A DNA stretch of 64,000 nt from Hyphomicrobiales bacterium (GTDB lineage: Bacteria; Pseudomonadota; Alphaproteobacteria; Rhizobiales; Rhizobiaceae). How positions within the stretch are numbered: position 1 is the first letter of the stretch; every line of letters begins with the position of its first letter. The notes beneath the pieces are model-generated. The model had not been told where the DNA came from. It worked only from the letters and a program-made list of their open reading frames with translations, and did no database searches. Of this stretch, positions 1-8,066 are shown one piece after another. The DNA lies in NCBI GenBank assembly GCA_900473805.1, contig UCMS01000009.1, positions 1-64,000 of the forward strand, in the 5' to 3' direction. The translations under genes were made by a program, and so were the position numbers.

Positions 1-20
1 CAGGTCTGGAGCTGGTTTCA

Positions 21-293
21 ATGAATAAAGTCGAGATGCCAGATGGGCGGCTCTTTGTCGCGAACGAATGGCACGGTGCCTCGATCAATACGATCCCCGC
101 CCACGTCGACGCTGTCGCAATCTGCCGAAACTGCAAGGTCATTCGTGAGGTCCCGAGCCGGCTCTACCGCATTGGCGGTACGGAAGGGATGAACATCGAG
201 AAGCTCGCCCGCCGTCTGCGCTGCTCGACATGCGATGCCCGCGACGCGGACCTCTATTTCGGCTATTTCGGCGGGGAGCCACCGCCATATTGA
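21..293 (+). CDS. Small protein with two CxxC pairs, function unknown
   Basis: A 90-residue protein with two cysteine pairs, C35-x2-C38 and C68-x2-C71, the spacing of a small zinc ribbon. It has no signal peptide or hydrophobic segment, so it is probably cytosolic. A GGAG sequence lies 9 bases before the ATG at 21, which supports this start, but only 20 upstream bases are visible and a longer start outside the window cannot be excluded. It stands before a repeat-rich spacer and has no clear operon partner here. I do not recognise the family. Metal binding is inferred from the cysteine spacing only. Confidence 0.6.
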   Translation: MNKVEMPDGRLFVANEWHGASINTIPAHVDAVAICRNCKVIREVPSRLYRIGGTEGMNIEKLARRLRCSTCDARDADLYFGYFGGEPPPY

Positions 294-327
294 GCCACTT
301 GATCGACGGCGCCTTCCGGCCCCCTAC

Positions 328-461
328 TGCCATCTGATCTTGCGCGCCGCTATTCCCACCCTTGGTCGCCGACCCGTTTGAACGCCCTGTAAAACAAGGC
401 TCAAACCGTTCTTTCCCATTTATTCCCGGCTAATCCCGCCAATGCCATCTGATCTTACGCG
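328..461 (+). repeat. 19-bp direct repeat, two copies
   Basis: The sequence TGCCATCTGATCTTRCGCG occurs at 328-346 and again at 443-461 with one mismatch, starts 115 bases apart. No gene lies between the copies. It may be the end of a duplicated or mobile repeat, or chance; no inverted termini were seen. Confidence 0.4.
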
Positions 462-520
462 TTACATTTTTGACAGTCTCAATTTGTCAGGTTGCCACGC
501 GCCGAGAGTTTGCCGACACG

Positions 521-672
521 TCGGCAGATCCTCGGGACAAAGCCCGAGGATGACGATTGCGGAGAGGAAGGGTATCCTCCGTAAGCGTCGCAACACTCTG
601 AAACGCCGGCGGGGGACACTGTGCCCACCCCACGTGCCGTCATCCTCGGGCTTTGTCCCGAGGATCTGCCGA
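521..672. repeat. Perfect 34-bp inverted repeat pair, each arm itself palindromic
   Basis: The arm at 521-554 is repeated exactly, reverse-complemented, at 639-672 (34 of 34 bases), separated by 84 bases. Within each arm ATCCTCGGG and CCCGAGGAT flank a 6-base loop, so each arm can also fold alone. Similar GATCCTCGGG/CCCGAGGATG elements are, from memory, common extragenic repeats in alphaproteobacteria. The paired, head-to-head layout resembles REP-like doublets. No transposase is nearby. Confidence 0.75.
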
Positions 673-740
673 GGGTTCGTTCCGCACTTGGGTGATGGTG
701 GACACCTCAGCATGAGCCCGAGCGGAAGCCGCCGCACCCG

Positions 741-932
741 CCTCTCCCCTCGTGGGAGAGGTTACAAAATCGAGGGCTTAGCCCGATCAGGGCTAAACCT
801 CAGATTTTGTTGGTGAGGGGATCGGTGATGGTGGCACGGAGAACGGCCCCCTCACTTGCGATTTCTGATGTTTAGGCGGCTTGCGCTCGCCTAATTTATC
901 GAAATCGCTTTCTCCCACCAAGGGGGAGATGT
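741..932. repeat. RIME-like mosaic of three palindromes
   Basis: Three foldable blocks follow each other. CCTCTCCC/GGGAGAGG is at 741-761. A long imperfect hairpin at 764-810 has ends ACAAAATC and GATTTTGT and inner arms GCTTAGCCC and GGGCTAA. A third hairpin at 858-908 has GCGATTTC/GAAATCGC outside and TTAGGCG/CGCCTAA inside. This pattern of large adjacent palindromes fits Rhizobium intergenic mosaic elements (RIME). With the inverted pair at 521-672 it fills the gene-free stretch 294-946; I see no gene there. Confidence 0.55.
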
Positions 933-946
933 CATCCACACCCACC

Positions 947-1861
947 TCACACCAGAACCAGCAACAACACCCCAAGCACGATCAACCCACAGCCTGCCAC
1001 CTCCAGCCGGTTGATCCGCTCCTTGAAGAACAGGACCGAAGAAGCGAAGGTGAAGAGCATCTCGACCTGGGCGAGCGCCTTCACCACCGCCACCTGTTGC
1101 AGCGTCATGGCGATGAACCAGCCGAAGGAGGCGGTGGCGCCGACAAAGCCGACCAGGGTGCTGATCGTCCAGGCAGCACGGATGCGGGAGAGTTCCGCCC
1201 GGTCGCGCCACAGCATCCAGGCGAGCATCGTACCAGTCTGGACCACGATGACCACACAGAGCGTGTAGCCTGCCTGCATCACCGCATCGGGGGCGGGCAA
1301 GGTCGGGGCGAGCGACAGCGACGCGGCGCGGTAGGCGGTGCCGGAAAGGCCGAAGAAGAGACCCGAAGCAAGGCCAATCAGGGCCGTGCGGCTCAACACC
1401 GAAGTGACCAGAGCGGCGGGCGTCAGCGTCGTGCGGGCGACCGAGATCAGCATGACGCCGGCGATCGAGACGAGGATCGCGGCAAACGTACCGACAGTGA
1501 TCGTCTCGCCGAAGAAGATCAGCGCGATCAGCGCCGCCTGGGCCGGCTCGGTGCGCGAATAGGCGGTACCGACGGCGAAGTTGCGAAGCGAGAAGAGGTG
1601 GACCAGCAGAAAAGTCGCGGCGATCTGGGCAAGCGCGCCGACCACAGACCATCCGGCAAAGACGAGGCCGGGCACCGGCAGCGGCCGGTCGAAGCCGAGA
1701 TGGAGGATGGCAAGGTACAGAAAGGCGAAGGGCAGGCCGAAGCCGAAGCGGACGAAGGTGGCACCCGTGGTGCCCATGCGGCTCTTCAGGTGTTTTTGCA
1801 GCGCCGAGCGCATGTTCTGCAGGAAGGCGGCACCGATGGTGATGATGGCCCAGAATTCCAT
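947..1861 (-). CDS. DMT-superfamily (EamA) inner-membrane transporter
   Basis: A 304-residue hydrophobic protein with about ten predicted membrane helices, arranged as two EamA-like halves of roughly 140 residues. The second half carries the typical glutamate-containing segment (VEMLFTFASSVLFFKE) followed by a last helix rich in Leu, Ile and Val. Such proteins export or import small metabolites across the inner membrane. The substrate cannot be read from sequence. It is divergent from the HAD phosphatase gene and ends beside the RIME-like repeats, so it is probably transcribed alone. An in-frame start further upstream exists, but the ATG at 1861 gives the normal EamA N-terminus. Confidence 0.85.
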   Translation of the reverse strand: MEFWAIITIGAAFLQNMRSALQKHLKSRMGTTGATFVRFGFGLPFAFLYLAILHLGFDRPLPVPGLVFAGWSVVGALAQIAATFLLVHLFSLRNFAVGTAYSRTEPAQAALIALIFFGETITVGTFAAILVSIAGVMLISVARTTLTPAALVTSVLSRTALIGLASGLFFGLSGTAYRAASLSLAPTLPAPDAVMQAGYTLCVVIVVQTGTMLAWMLWRDRAELSRIRAAWTISTLVGFVGATASFGWFIAMTLQQVAVVKALAQVEMLFTFASSVLFFKERINRLEVAGCGLIVLGVLLLVLV

Positions 1862-2185
1862 GGGGATCGATCCGGAATGACAAACCGACGTCGTAGACGC
1901 GGCGAAAGGACGGGAGATGCGGTGAAAGATGGCCTGATGGCCTCGATCAGCAGACGCGCAGGCGGATGGTGCCGGCGGCCAGCGGATGGAAACGGCACGG
2001 CAGCCGCTTGCGATCCTGGAGGATCACACTCGCCTTGCCGGTGCGGATCAACATCATTCTGGCCATGCGCCTCTGATAGCACTTCCCGAAGCGGCAACCA
2101 ATCCTATTTCCACCGGACCTATCGACCGCGCGACAGGGCGTTTCCCGCCTGTTGCATCCTCTGAGGCATCTGCCATAAGGACCCG
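1862..2185. other. 324-bp spacer between divergent genes
   Basis: This is the divergent promoter region of the DMT transporter (minus) and the HAD nucleotidase (plus). I see no strong terminator or RNA gene. The only coding candidate is a 39-codon minus-strand frame at 1947-2066, listed separately. Confidence 0.5.
1947..2066 (-). CDS. Possible 39-residue basic small protein
   Basis: A short minus-strand frame starting at an ATG at 2066 just after an AGAGG sequence, with further in-frame ATGs 3 and 4 codons on. The product is basic, with Arg and Lys spread through its length and Cys near the end, and it has no membrane segment. I recognise no family. The case rests only on the ribosome-binding site and the absence of another feature in this spacer, so it may be noise. 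Confidence 0.2.
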   Translation of the reverse strand: MARMMLIRTGKASVILQDRKRLPCRFHPLAAGTIRLRVC

Positions 2186-2905
2186 ATGACCAAACCCGCA
2201 AAGCTCCCCTCGCCCGACGATTTCGCCCATGTGCGTGACTGGGTCTTCGACCTCGACAACACGCTCTACCCGCATCACATCAATCTCTTCGCGCAGATCG
2301 ACACCAACATGACCGCCTTCGTGGCGGAACTGTTGCAGGTCGATCCGGTCGAGGCGAAGGTGCTGCAGAAGCGCTATTACCACGAACACGGCACGACGCT
2401 CGCCGGTCTGATGCTGCATCACAAGGTCGATCCCAACGCCTTTCTCCAAAGGGCCCATGCGATCGACTATTCCGCGCTGCTGCCCGACGAGGCGCTGGGT
2501 GCCGCGATCAAGCGGCTGCCGGGGCGAAAATTCATCTTCACCAACGGCACCGTGGCGCATGCGCAGGATGCGGCCCGCGCGCTCGGCATCCTTGATCATT
2601 TCGACGACATCTTCGACATCGTCGCGGCCGATTACGTGCCAAAACCGGCGGGAGCGACATACGACAAGTTCGCGAGCCTCAACCGGATCGACACGAAGCG
2701 GGCCGCCATGTTCGAGGACCTGCCGCGCAATCTGGAAGTGCCGAAGGCATTGGGCATGAAGACCGTGCTCCTGGTCCCGCGCAATCTGGAGACGGCGCTG
2801 CTCGAAACCTGGGAGCGGGTGGAGCATATCGACGGCGACAGCGTCGACTACATGACGGATGATCTCGCCGGGTTCCTGGGCCGGATTCTGGGTGATGTCG
2901 ACTGA
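2186..2905 (+). CDS. Pyrimidine 5'-nucleotidase, HAD superfamily
   Basis: A 239-residue HAD hydrolase that should dephosphorylate pyrimidine nucleoside monophosphates (SDT1-like). HAD motif I is DLDNT with nucleophile D22 and acid/base D24; motif II is FTNGT near 118; motif IV is FEDLPRN near 175, which binds magnesium. The long helical stretch between motifs I and II is the C1-type cap. The ATG at 2186 follows AAGGA. Length matches the family (about 220-240). It stands alone between the DMT transporter and the EF-hand gene, and in rhizobia this gene commonly lies close to dapD. Exact substrate preference is inferred from family resemblance. Confidence 0.9.
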   Translation: MTKPAKLPSPDDFAHVRDWVFDLDNTLYPHHINLFAQIDTNMTAFVAELLQVDPVEAKVLQKRYYHEHGTTLAGLMLHHKVDPNAFLQRAHAIDYSALLPDEALGAAIKRLPGRKFIFTNGTVAHAQDAARALGILDHFDDIFDIVAADYVPKPAGATYDKFASLNRIDTKRAAMFEDLPRNLEVPKALGMKTVLLVPRNLETALLETWERVEHIDGDSVDYMTDDLAGFLGRILGDVD

Positions 2906-3016
2906 GTTTAGCGGAAGCTTACGAAAGTTTCATGCGCCTTACCGATCGTTAAGTAGGTCGATCAAGCACGGTGCCCTAGGGTTCTTTCATCGACACAGTC
3001 ATTGAAAGGACCACAG

Positions 3017-3724
3017 ATGAACGGCAAAACCATCACCCTGGCGACCCTTGCCGCGTCCCTCCTGATCGGCACCACAGCCGGCGGCGCTTTCGCCCAGGAT
3101 CGCGGCGACCGGCGCGGTCCGCCCCGCGGCGGCCCGGAAGTCATGTTCGTCCGCATGCTGCAGCAGTTCGACACCAACAAGGACGGCAAGATCGAAAAGG
3201 CCGAAGCGACGGCTGCAAGCGAAGCCCTGTTCACCCAGATCGATGCCGATAACGACGGCTCGATCACCCCGGGCGAGATGCGCAAGCATCGCCAGGCCAT
3301 GCGGGCCGAAATGCAGAAGGCCCGTGCCGAGATGAAGGCGGACACGCCGCCCGCTCCGGGTGACGAGGCGGCCGCGCCGCCACCGCCGCCGGGCAACGCC
3401 CCGCCGCGCGACGTGGCTGATGCCGGCCCCGACGCCATGATGCAGGACGACATGGCGGGCGGTCCTCGCCACCAGGGCAAGCATCACGACGGCAAGCGCC
3501 ATGGCTGGCACAATGAACGGGCCGAGCGCGGCGAAGGGCGCCGGGAGCACGGGATGGGCGGGCCGGCCCGCATGATGCGGGTGGCCGACAAGGACGAAAA
3601 CGGCCAGATCAGCAAGGCTGAAGCCGTGGCCATGGGCGACCGGATGTTCGAGCGCATGGACCGAAACAAGGACGGCGTGATCAGCGTCGACGATATGCCC
3701 AAGCGGCCGATCTTCTTCCGCTGA
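3017..3724 (+). CDS. Exported EF-hand calcium-binding protein
   Basis: A 235-residue protein with an N-terminal signal peptide (cleavage expected after AFAQ, about residue 27) and four EF-hand loops: residues 52-63, 76-87, 191-202 and 215-226, each with Asp at positions 1, 3 (or Asn) and a final Glu or Asp. Between the two pairs lies a Pro/Ala- and His/Arg-rich linker of about 100 residues. It probably binds calcium in the periplasm; its partner is unknown. The ATG at 3017 is chosen over one at 3002 because AAAGGA precedes it and the signal peptide begins there. A hairpin terminator follows at 3757-3776. Confidence 0.85.
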   Translation: MNGKTITLATLAASLLIGTTAGGAFAQDRGDRRGPPRGGPEVMFVRMLQQFDTNKDGKIEKAEATAASEALFTQIDADNDGSITPGEMRKHRQAMRAEMQKARAEMKADTPPAPGDEAAAPPPPPGNAPPRDVADAGPDAMMQDDMAGGPRHQGKHHDGKRHGWHNERAERGEGRREHGMGGPARMMRVADKDENGQISKAEAVAMGDRMFERMDRNKDGVISVDDMPKRPIFFR

Positions 3725-3756
3725 TCAACCGCGAACATTGCCAATCAAGATCGGAT

Positions 3757-3776
3757 GCGGCCCCTTACGGGGCCGC
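3757..3776. terminator. Bidirectional hairpin between EF-hand and LOG genes
   Basis: GCGGCCCC and GGGGCCGC form a perfect 8-bp stem with a TTAC loop. The stop codon of the LOG-family gene (minus) lies in the loop, so the hairpin overlaps its last codons. It can serve both convergent genes; no long T-run follows. Confidence 0.6.
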
Positions 3777-4643
3777 TTCTGCGTCGAGATCGTAGAAATC
3801 GGCGATGATCTGCCAGGCTTCCTCCGCCGTTTCGGCAAAATGCAGCAGTTGCAGATCCTCGGGCGCAATGGTGCCGAAGGTGGCGAGCGCCTCGAAGTTG
3901 ATGATGTCGTGCCAGAAGGCTTTCGAGAAGAGGATCAGCGGGATCGGCGCCATGCGCTTGGTCTGGATCAGCGTCACGGCTTCAAAGAACTCGTCCAGCG
4001 TGCCGAAGCCGCCGGGAAAGATGGTGATCGCCTTGGCGCGCATCAGAAAATGCATCTTGCGGATGGCGAAATAGTGGAAGTTGAAGCTGAGTTCGGGCGT
4101 GACATAGGGGTTCGGCGCCTGCTCATGCGGCAGCACGATGTTGAGGCCGATCGAGGGCGCGCCGACATCGGCGGCACCGCGATTGCCCGCTTCCATGACG
4201 CCCGGGCCACCGCCGGTGACGACGACATATTCATGGTAGTCGCTGGCTTTGGATTGGTTGGAGCAGAGCTGGGCAAAGCGGCGGGCCTGGTCGTAATAGA
4301 TCGAGGCATTCTCCAGGTTCTTCTTCTGGATATCGTTCTTCGCCGCCCAGGCGGCCTCGCCGGGGGCGGGAATGCGCGCGCCGCCGAACATGACCACCGT
4401 CGACTTGATGTTGCGCTCGGTCAGGATCATCTCGGTTTTCAGCAATTCCAGCTGCAGGCGAACCGGGCGCAGTTCCTCGCGGCAGAGGAATTCCTCGTCG
4501 ACATAGGCGAGCGTGTAGGAGGACGAGGCGGATTGCGGCGTGCGCGGGATGACCTTGGCGGTCTGGCGATCGGTCGATGAGTCCTTCAGCGGATCCCAGG
4601 ACCCGTCCTTGCGCCGATGCTTGCCGTTTTTCAGTCTCGCCAT
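3765..4643 (-). CDS. LOG-family protein (TIGR00730), nucleotide 5'-monophosphate phosphoribohydrolase-like
   Basis: A 292-residue protein of the Rossmann-fold LOG/lysine-decarboxylase-like family. The family hydrolyses nucleoside or cytokinin monophosphates to base and ribose phosphate. The diagnostic motifs are present: GGGPGVMEAGNRGA in the middle and PGGFGTLDEFFE after it, where the PGGxGTxxE glutamate is catalytic. A leading 90-residue extension rich in Lys and Arg precedes the core, longer than the compact 190-residue LOG proteins. The ATG at 4643 has AAAGGAA upstream; an ATG at 4688 without a site was rejected. It is divergent from dapD. Confidence 0.85.
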   Translation of the reverse strand: MARLKNGKHRRKDGSWDPLKDSSTDRQTAKVIPRTPQSASSSYTLAYVDEEFLCREELRPVRLQLELLKTEMILTERNIKSTVVMFGGARIPAPGEAAWAAKNDIQKKNLENASIYYDQARRFAQLCSNQSKASDYHEYVVVTGGGPGVMEAGNRGAADVGAPSIGLNIVLPHEQAPNPYVTPELSFNFHYFAIRKMHFLMRAKAITIFPGGFGTLDEFFEAVTLIQTKRMAPIPLILFSKAFWHDIINFEALATFGTIAPEDLQLLHFAETAEEAWQIIADFYDLDAEAAP

Positions 4644-4783
4644 GCTTGTTCCTTTCCGACGCGCAAGGCCGCCCGACGCTGTTTTCATGCAGCGACTTAT
4701 GCGCTAGAGCTTTGCGCGAATTTTCGATCAGGTCCTGATCGCTTCCATCCTCAAGGTTAGACAACGAAGTTTAAGGAATTCAG

Positions 4784-5641
4784 ATGAGCGCCTCCGATCT
4801 CACCCAGCTCGAACACGTCATCGAAGCGGCCTTCGACAACCGCGACACGGTGTCGACCGCCACCAAGGGCGAGATCCGCGATGCCGTGGACGCGGCCCTC
4901 GATCTGCTCGACAGCGGCAAGGCCCGCGTTGCGACCCGTGGCGAAGACGGGACCTGGACGGTGCATCAGTGGCTGAAGAAGGCCGTGCTCCTCTCCTTCC
5001 GTCTGAACGATATGGAAGTCGTCAAGGGCGGCCCTGGCGCCTCGACCTGGTGGGACAAGGTGCCGTCGAAGTTCGAAGGCTGGGGCGAGAACCAGTTCCG
5101 CGCCGCCGGCTTCCGCGCGGTGCCGAATGCCGTCGTGCGCCGCTCGGCCTATATCGCGCCGAACGCCATCCTGATGCCCTCCTTCGTCAACCTCGGCGCC
5201 TATGTCGGAGAAGGCACCATGGTCGACACCTGGGCGACCGTCGGCTCCTGCGCCCAGATCGGCAAGCATGTGCATCTCTCGGGTGGCGTGGGCATCGGCG
5301 GCGTTCTGGAGCCGATGCAGGCCGGCCCGACGATCATCGAGGACAACTGCTTCATCGGCGCCCGTTCGGAAGTCGTCGAAGGCTGCATCGTGCGGGAAGG
5401 CTCGGTGCTCGGCATGGGCGTGTTCATCGGCAAGTCGACCAAGATCGTCGACCGTGCCACGGGCGAAGTGACCTATGGCGAAGTGCCGCCCTACTCCGTC
5501 GTCGTCGCCGGTTCGATGGGCAGCGACAAGGTGATGCCGAACGGGGTTGCGGCTCCGCATCTCTACTGCGCAGTGATCGTCAAGCGCGTCGATGCGCAGA
5601 CCCGCTCGAAGACCGGCATCAACGAGCTGCTGCGCGACTGA
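4784..5641 (+). CDS. dapD: 2,3,4,5-tetrahydropyridine-2,6-dicarboxylate N-succinyltransferase
   Basis: A 285-residue enzyme of the succinyl branch of diaminopimelate/lysine synthesis. It transfers succinyl from succinyl-CoA to tetrahydrodipicolinate in the cytosol. The second half is a left-handed beta-helix built of hexapeptide repeats ([30 protein letters not shown]), and length is that of the family. The ATG at 4784 follows AAGGAA at good spacing. dapE, two steps later in the pathway, lies 155 bases downstream on the same strand with a hairpin between, so the two may be separate units. Confidence 0.97.
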   Translation: MSASDLTQLEHVIEAAFDNRDTVSTATKGEIRDAVDAALDLLDSGKARVATRGEDGTWTVHQWLKKAVLLSFRLNDMEVVKGGPGASTWWDKVPSKFEGWGENQFRAAGFRAVPNAVVRRSAYIAPNAILMPSFVNLGAYVGEGTMVDTWATVGSCAQIGKHVHLSGGVGIGGVLEPMQAGPTIIEDNCFIGARSEVVEGCIVREGSVLGMGVFIGKSTKIVDRATGEVTYGEVPPYSVVVAGSMGSDKVMPNGVAAPHLYCAVIVKRVDAQTRSKTGINELLRD

Positions 5642-5652
5642 TAACATAACGA

Positions 5653-5674
5653 GGCGCCGGGTCCGACCGGCGCC
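5653..5674 (+). terminator. Hairpin after dapD
   Basis: GGCGCCGG and CCGGCGCC form an 8-bp GC stem with a 6-base loop, 12 bases after the dapD stop. A pyrimidine-rich but not T-only tract follows, so termination may be partial. Confidence 0.5.
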
Positions 5675-5796
5675 CTCCCCTCATCGGTCCGGCTCAGCGA
5701 CCCTTTCGGCTGCGGCATCCGAGATGACACCGCCGTGCCCATCGGCTAAGTCTCGGCAAGGACCTGTTCCATTGTGATTCAGCCAGATTGACCATC

Positions 5797-6990
5797 ATGA
5801 ACGCCAGCAGCCCCGTCGAAGTTCTTCAAGCCCTGATCCGCTGCCCCTCCGTTACGCCGGCCGAAGGCGGGGCGCTCACGGTGCTGGAAAACCTGTTGAA
5901 ACCGCTCGGATTCGCCGTCGACCGGATGATCGAGCGGGATGTGGATACACCCGACATCGAGAACCTCTATGCCCGCGCCGGCACCGACGGTCCGCATCTG
6001 ATGTTCGCCGGGCACAGCGACGTGGTGCCTGTCGGCGACGAGGCCGACTGGTCGGCCGGGCCGTTTTCCGGCGAGGTGCGTGACGGCATGCTGTTTGGCC
6101 GTGGCGCCGTCGACATGAAGGGCGGCATCGCCTGCTTCATCGCGGCCTATGCGCGGCTGGTGGAGGCCGGCAAGGTGCCGAAGGGCTCGGTGTCGCTGCT
6201 GATCACCGGTGACGAAGAGGGACCGGCGGTGAATGGCACGGTGAAGCTGCTTGAATGGGCGGCTGCCCGCGGCGAGCGCTGGGACGCCTGTCTGGTGGGC
6301 GAACCGACCAATCCGGATACGTTGGGCGACATGATCAAGATCGGCCGGCGCGGCTCGGTGTCTGGCACGGTCACGGTGCGCGGTGTACAGGGCCATGCCG
6401 CCTATCCGCATCTCGCCGACAATCCGGTGCGCGCAGCACTCTCGCTGGCGAAGAGCCTGATGTTCCCGGCCTTCGACGAAGGCACGGAAAACTTCCAGCC
6501 GTCAAACCTCGAAGTCACCTCGATCGATGTCGGCAATGCAGCGACGAACGTGATCCCGGCGACGACCCGCTTCAAATTCAACATCCGCTTCAACGACCAT
6601 TGGGATGCCGACAGCGTCAAGGCGGAGATCCTGCGCCGGCTTGATGCCGCTGCCGTCGATCCCGAGCTTCGGCCGGGTCGTGCGGCGATCGCCTATGAGA
6701 TGGTGTGGTCGGAGCGGCCGAGCCATGTGTTCCTGACCCGCAGCAACAGCCTGATTTCGTCGCTGTCGGGCGCCATCGAAACCGTGACGGGGCGCACGCC
6801 CAAGCTCTCGACCACGGGCGGCACGTCGGATGCACGCTTCATCAAGGACTATTGCCCTGTCGTGGAATTCGGGCTCGTGGGCCAGACCATGCATATGGTC
6901 GATGAGCGGGTTTCCGTCGCCGACCTGGAAACGCTGACGGTGATCTACCAGACCTTCATCGAGCAGTGGTTCGTCCATGCCAACGCTTAA
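5797..6990 (+). CDS. dapE: Succinyl-diaminopimelate desuccinylase
   Basis: A 397-residue M20 metallopeptidase-family enzyme that removes succinate from N-succinyl-LL-diaminopimelate to give LL-DAP for lysine and peptidoglycan. The metal-site motif GHSDVVP and the catalytic glutamate pair in TGDEEGPAVNGT are present, followed by the dimerisation domain and a C-terminal FGLVGQTMHMVDE segment with the last metal ligand. The ATG at 5797 gives the usual N-terminus; a TTG three codons upstream (5788) is possible, and neither has a strong ribosome-binding site. The stop overlaps the start of the next gene by 14 bases, indicating coupling. Confidence 0.96.
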   Translation: MNASSPVEVLQALIRCPSVTPAEGGALTVLENLLKPLGFAVDRMIERDVDTPDIENLYARAGTDGPHLMFAGHSDVVPVGDEADWSAGPFSGEVRDGMLFGRGAVDMKGGIACFIAAYARLVEAGKVPKGSVSLLITGDEEGPAVNGTVKLLEWAAARGERWDACLVGEPTNPDTLGDMIKIGRRGSVSGTVTVRGVQGHAAYPHLADNPVRAALSLAKSLMFPAFDEGTENFQPSNLEVTSIDVGNAATNVIPATTRFKFNIRFNDHWDADSVKAEILRRLDAAAVDPELRPGRAAIAYEMVWSERPSHVFLTRSNSLISSLSGAIETVTGRTPKLSTTGGTSDARFIKDYCPVVEFGLVGQTMHMVDERVSVADLETLTVIYQTFIEQWFVHANA

Positions 6991-7573
6991 GGAAATCGAG
7001 ATCTACCTGAAGGGCCTATGGCTGCTGGTGAAGCAGGATCCGGCCGGCTTTTCTCATCTCGATCTTTCCGATCGGGGCGCCGCGCGCTCCTTCTGGTCGA
7101 TCGCCTGGGCCCTGCCGGCGATCCTTTTGTCTTTCGCCTGGTGGCGTGTGCTGTTCCTCGAAGGACAGGCCACGGGCACGGCGACCGGTCCCCTCTTCTT
7201 TTTCCGGCTGACCCTGGTGGAAGCTGCAAACTGGCTCGTGCCGGTGATCCTGCTCGGTGTCTTGTGCTGGATGGTGGGGCTCGGCGAGAAATTCGCTTCT
7301 CTTGTGGTGGTGATCAACTGGCTGGCGCTGCCGGCATCCTATGCCTATGGCGTGCTGGTGCTGATCATGATGCTCCTGCCCGGCCTCAGCGGACTGGTGG
7401 CGCTTTTGTGGTTCCTGCTGATGGTGACGCTGATCGCCATCCTCTTCCGGATCGTCCGAATGATCGTCGGCGATCACCTGCTGACCATTTCCACCATCGT
7501 GATGGTGGTGCTGGTGCCATCGATGATCCTGGCTGAACTGCTGGAACGCTATCTCGGCGTTTATCCGGGGTGA
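6977..7573 (+). CDS. Multi-span inner-membrane protein of unknown function
   Basis: A 198-residue protein with a cytosolic N-terminal stretch of about 40 residues and five or so hydrophobic segments from about residue 42 to 190, with an overall layout like Yip1-type membrane proteins. The start codon at 6977 lies inside the end of dapE (14-base overlap), so the two are translated together. Family members sit next to dapE in many rhizobia, which suggests an envelope role, but no function can be assigned. A hairpin terminator follows at 7646-7669. Confidence 0.8.
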   Translation: MPTLKEIEIYLKGLWLLVKQDPAGFSHLDLSDRGAARSFWSIAWALPAILLSFAWWRVLFLEGQATGTATGPLFFFRLTLVEAANWLVPVILLGVLCWMVGLGEKFASLVVVINWLALPASYAYGVLVLIMMLLPGLSGLVALLWFLLMVTLIAILFRIVRMIVGDHLLTISTIVMVVLVPSMILAELLERYLGVYPG

Positions 7574-7645
7574 AGCCCTTCTTTTTACTCAGTTCCAGAC
7601 GCAAAACCGCTGCGCACTTTTGCGGTGTTATATAGCAAAGTTAGA

Positions 7646-7669
7646 AGAGGCGGGCCTTAACCCGCCTCT
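7646..7669. terminator. Hairpin between membrane-protein gene and the 80-residue gene
   Basis: AGAGGCGGG and CCCGCCTCT form a 9-bp stem with loop CCTTAA. Convergent genes end on both sides (7573 plus, 7676 minus), so it can end both transcripts. Confidence 0.65.
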
Positions 7670-7675
7670 CTTTGC

Positions 7676-7918
7676 TCAATGTGACGTTGCAATAAGTTCC
7701 TTAGCCTTCGCCTTGGACCCTACGTGCTTTTCACCACGAAACACTTCGCCCAGACGATGAGTGTTGGTGCCGAGTTGTTGTGCGATGATATTGTATTTCA
7801 CCCCCTGCATGCGGAGAAGGTGCGCGGTAACTGCCTCCTCAAAGGTAAGCGCCTTCCGCTCAATGAGGATGGGGTTCATTTCAATCCCCGTCATGGGGTG
7901 CGTCAAAGTGGCCATCAT
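7676..7918 (-). CDS. Small helix-turn-helix-like protein, accessory
   Basis: An 80-residue protein. Residues 25-60 read as a short helix, turn, helix (YNIIAQQLGTNTHRLGEVF) of the kind found in small resolvase- or phage-type DNA-binding proteins. A Lys-rich tail follows. The ATG at 7918 is preceded by AAAGGG, but that site is inside a 7-bp hairpin (7920-7941). It overlaps the stop of an upstream short frame by ATGA. Local base composition is more AT-rich than the flanking core genes, and the gene sits in an insert between the dapE unit and truA. DNA binding is an inference from the helix pattern only. Confidence 0.6.
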   Translation of the reverse strand: MMATLTHPMTGIEMNPILIERKALTFEEAVTAHLLRMQGVKYNIIAQQLGTNTHRLGEVFRGEKHVGSKAKAKELIATSH

Positions 7919-8031
7919 AGCCCTTTCTTCGTAAAAAGGGCCGGCACGGTATTGACGTCTCCCACGACATGAATCATGGTGCCGTGGTGATCACAACGCA
8001 GCCCGTACCGGCTGTTTCGCTCAAGGTCCAC
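7915..8031 (-). CDS. Possible 38-residue small protein coupled to the next gene
   Basis: A minus-strand frame from a GTG at 8031 to a TGA that overlaps the next ATG (ATGA). The product reads like protein throughout, with a central RYGLRCDHHGTMIHVVGD containing one Cys and two adjacent His. The same frame stays open upstream to a stop at 8095-8097 but has no better start. The GTG lies inside the strong hairpin at 8023-8055, and a GAAAGG stands just before the hairpin, about 19 bases away in linear distance. The 4-base overlap with a downstream gene is the main support. Function unknown. Confidence 0.35.
   Translation of the reverse strand: MDLERNSRYGLRCDHHGTMIHVVGDVNTVPALFTKKGL
7920..7941 (-). 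promoter_or_regulatory. Hairpin that buries the ribosome-binding site of the 80-residue gene
   Basis: On the minus strand GCCCTTT pairs with AAAGGGC across an 8-base loop. The second arm contains the AAAGGG ribosome-binding site, and it ends 1 base before the ATG at 7918. Such a fold would hold translation back unless opened, for example by a ribosome finishing the upstream short frame, or by heat. Confidence 0.45.
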
Positions 8032-8055
8032 ACGTGTATCAGACGTGTGGACCTT
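8023..8055. repeat. Perfect 13-bp hairpin
   Basis: AAGGTCCACACGT and ACGTGTGGACCTT form a perfect 13-bp stem with a 7-base loop. On the plus strand TCTATTT follows, as after a terminator; on the minus strand it encloses the GTG of the 38-residue frame. Stem length exceeds that of most intrinsic terminators in this window. Confidence 0.6.
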
Positions 8056-8066
8056 TCTATTTGGGT

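Noticed and set aside
881-2164. 427-codon plus-strand frame opposite the DMT transporter
   Set aside because: Its composition is that of an antisense shadow in high-GC DNA (runs of Arg, Asp, Gly, Gln, His); the minus strand has clear membrane helices.
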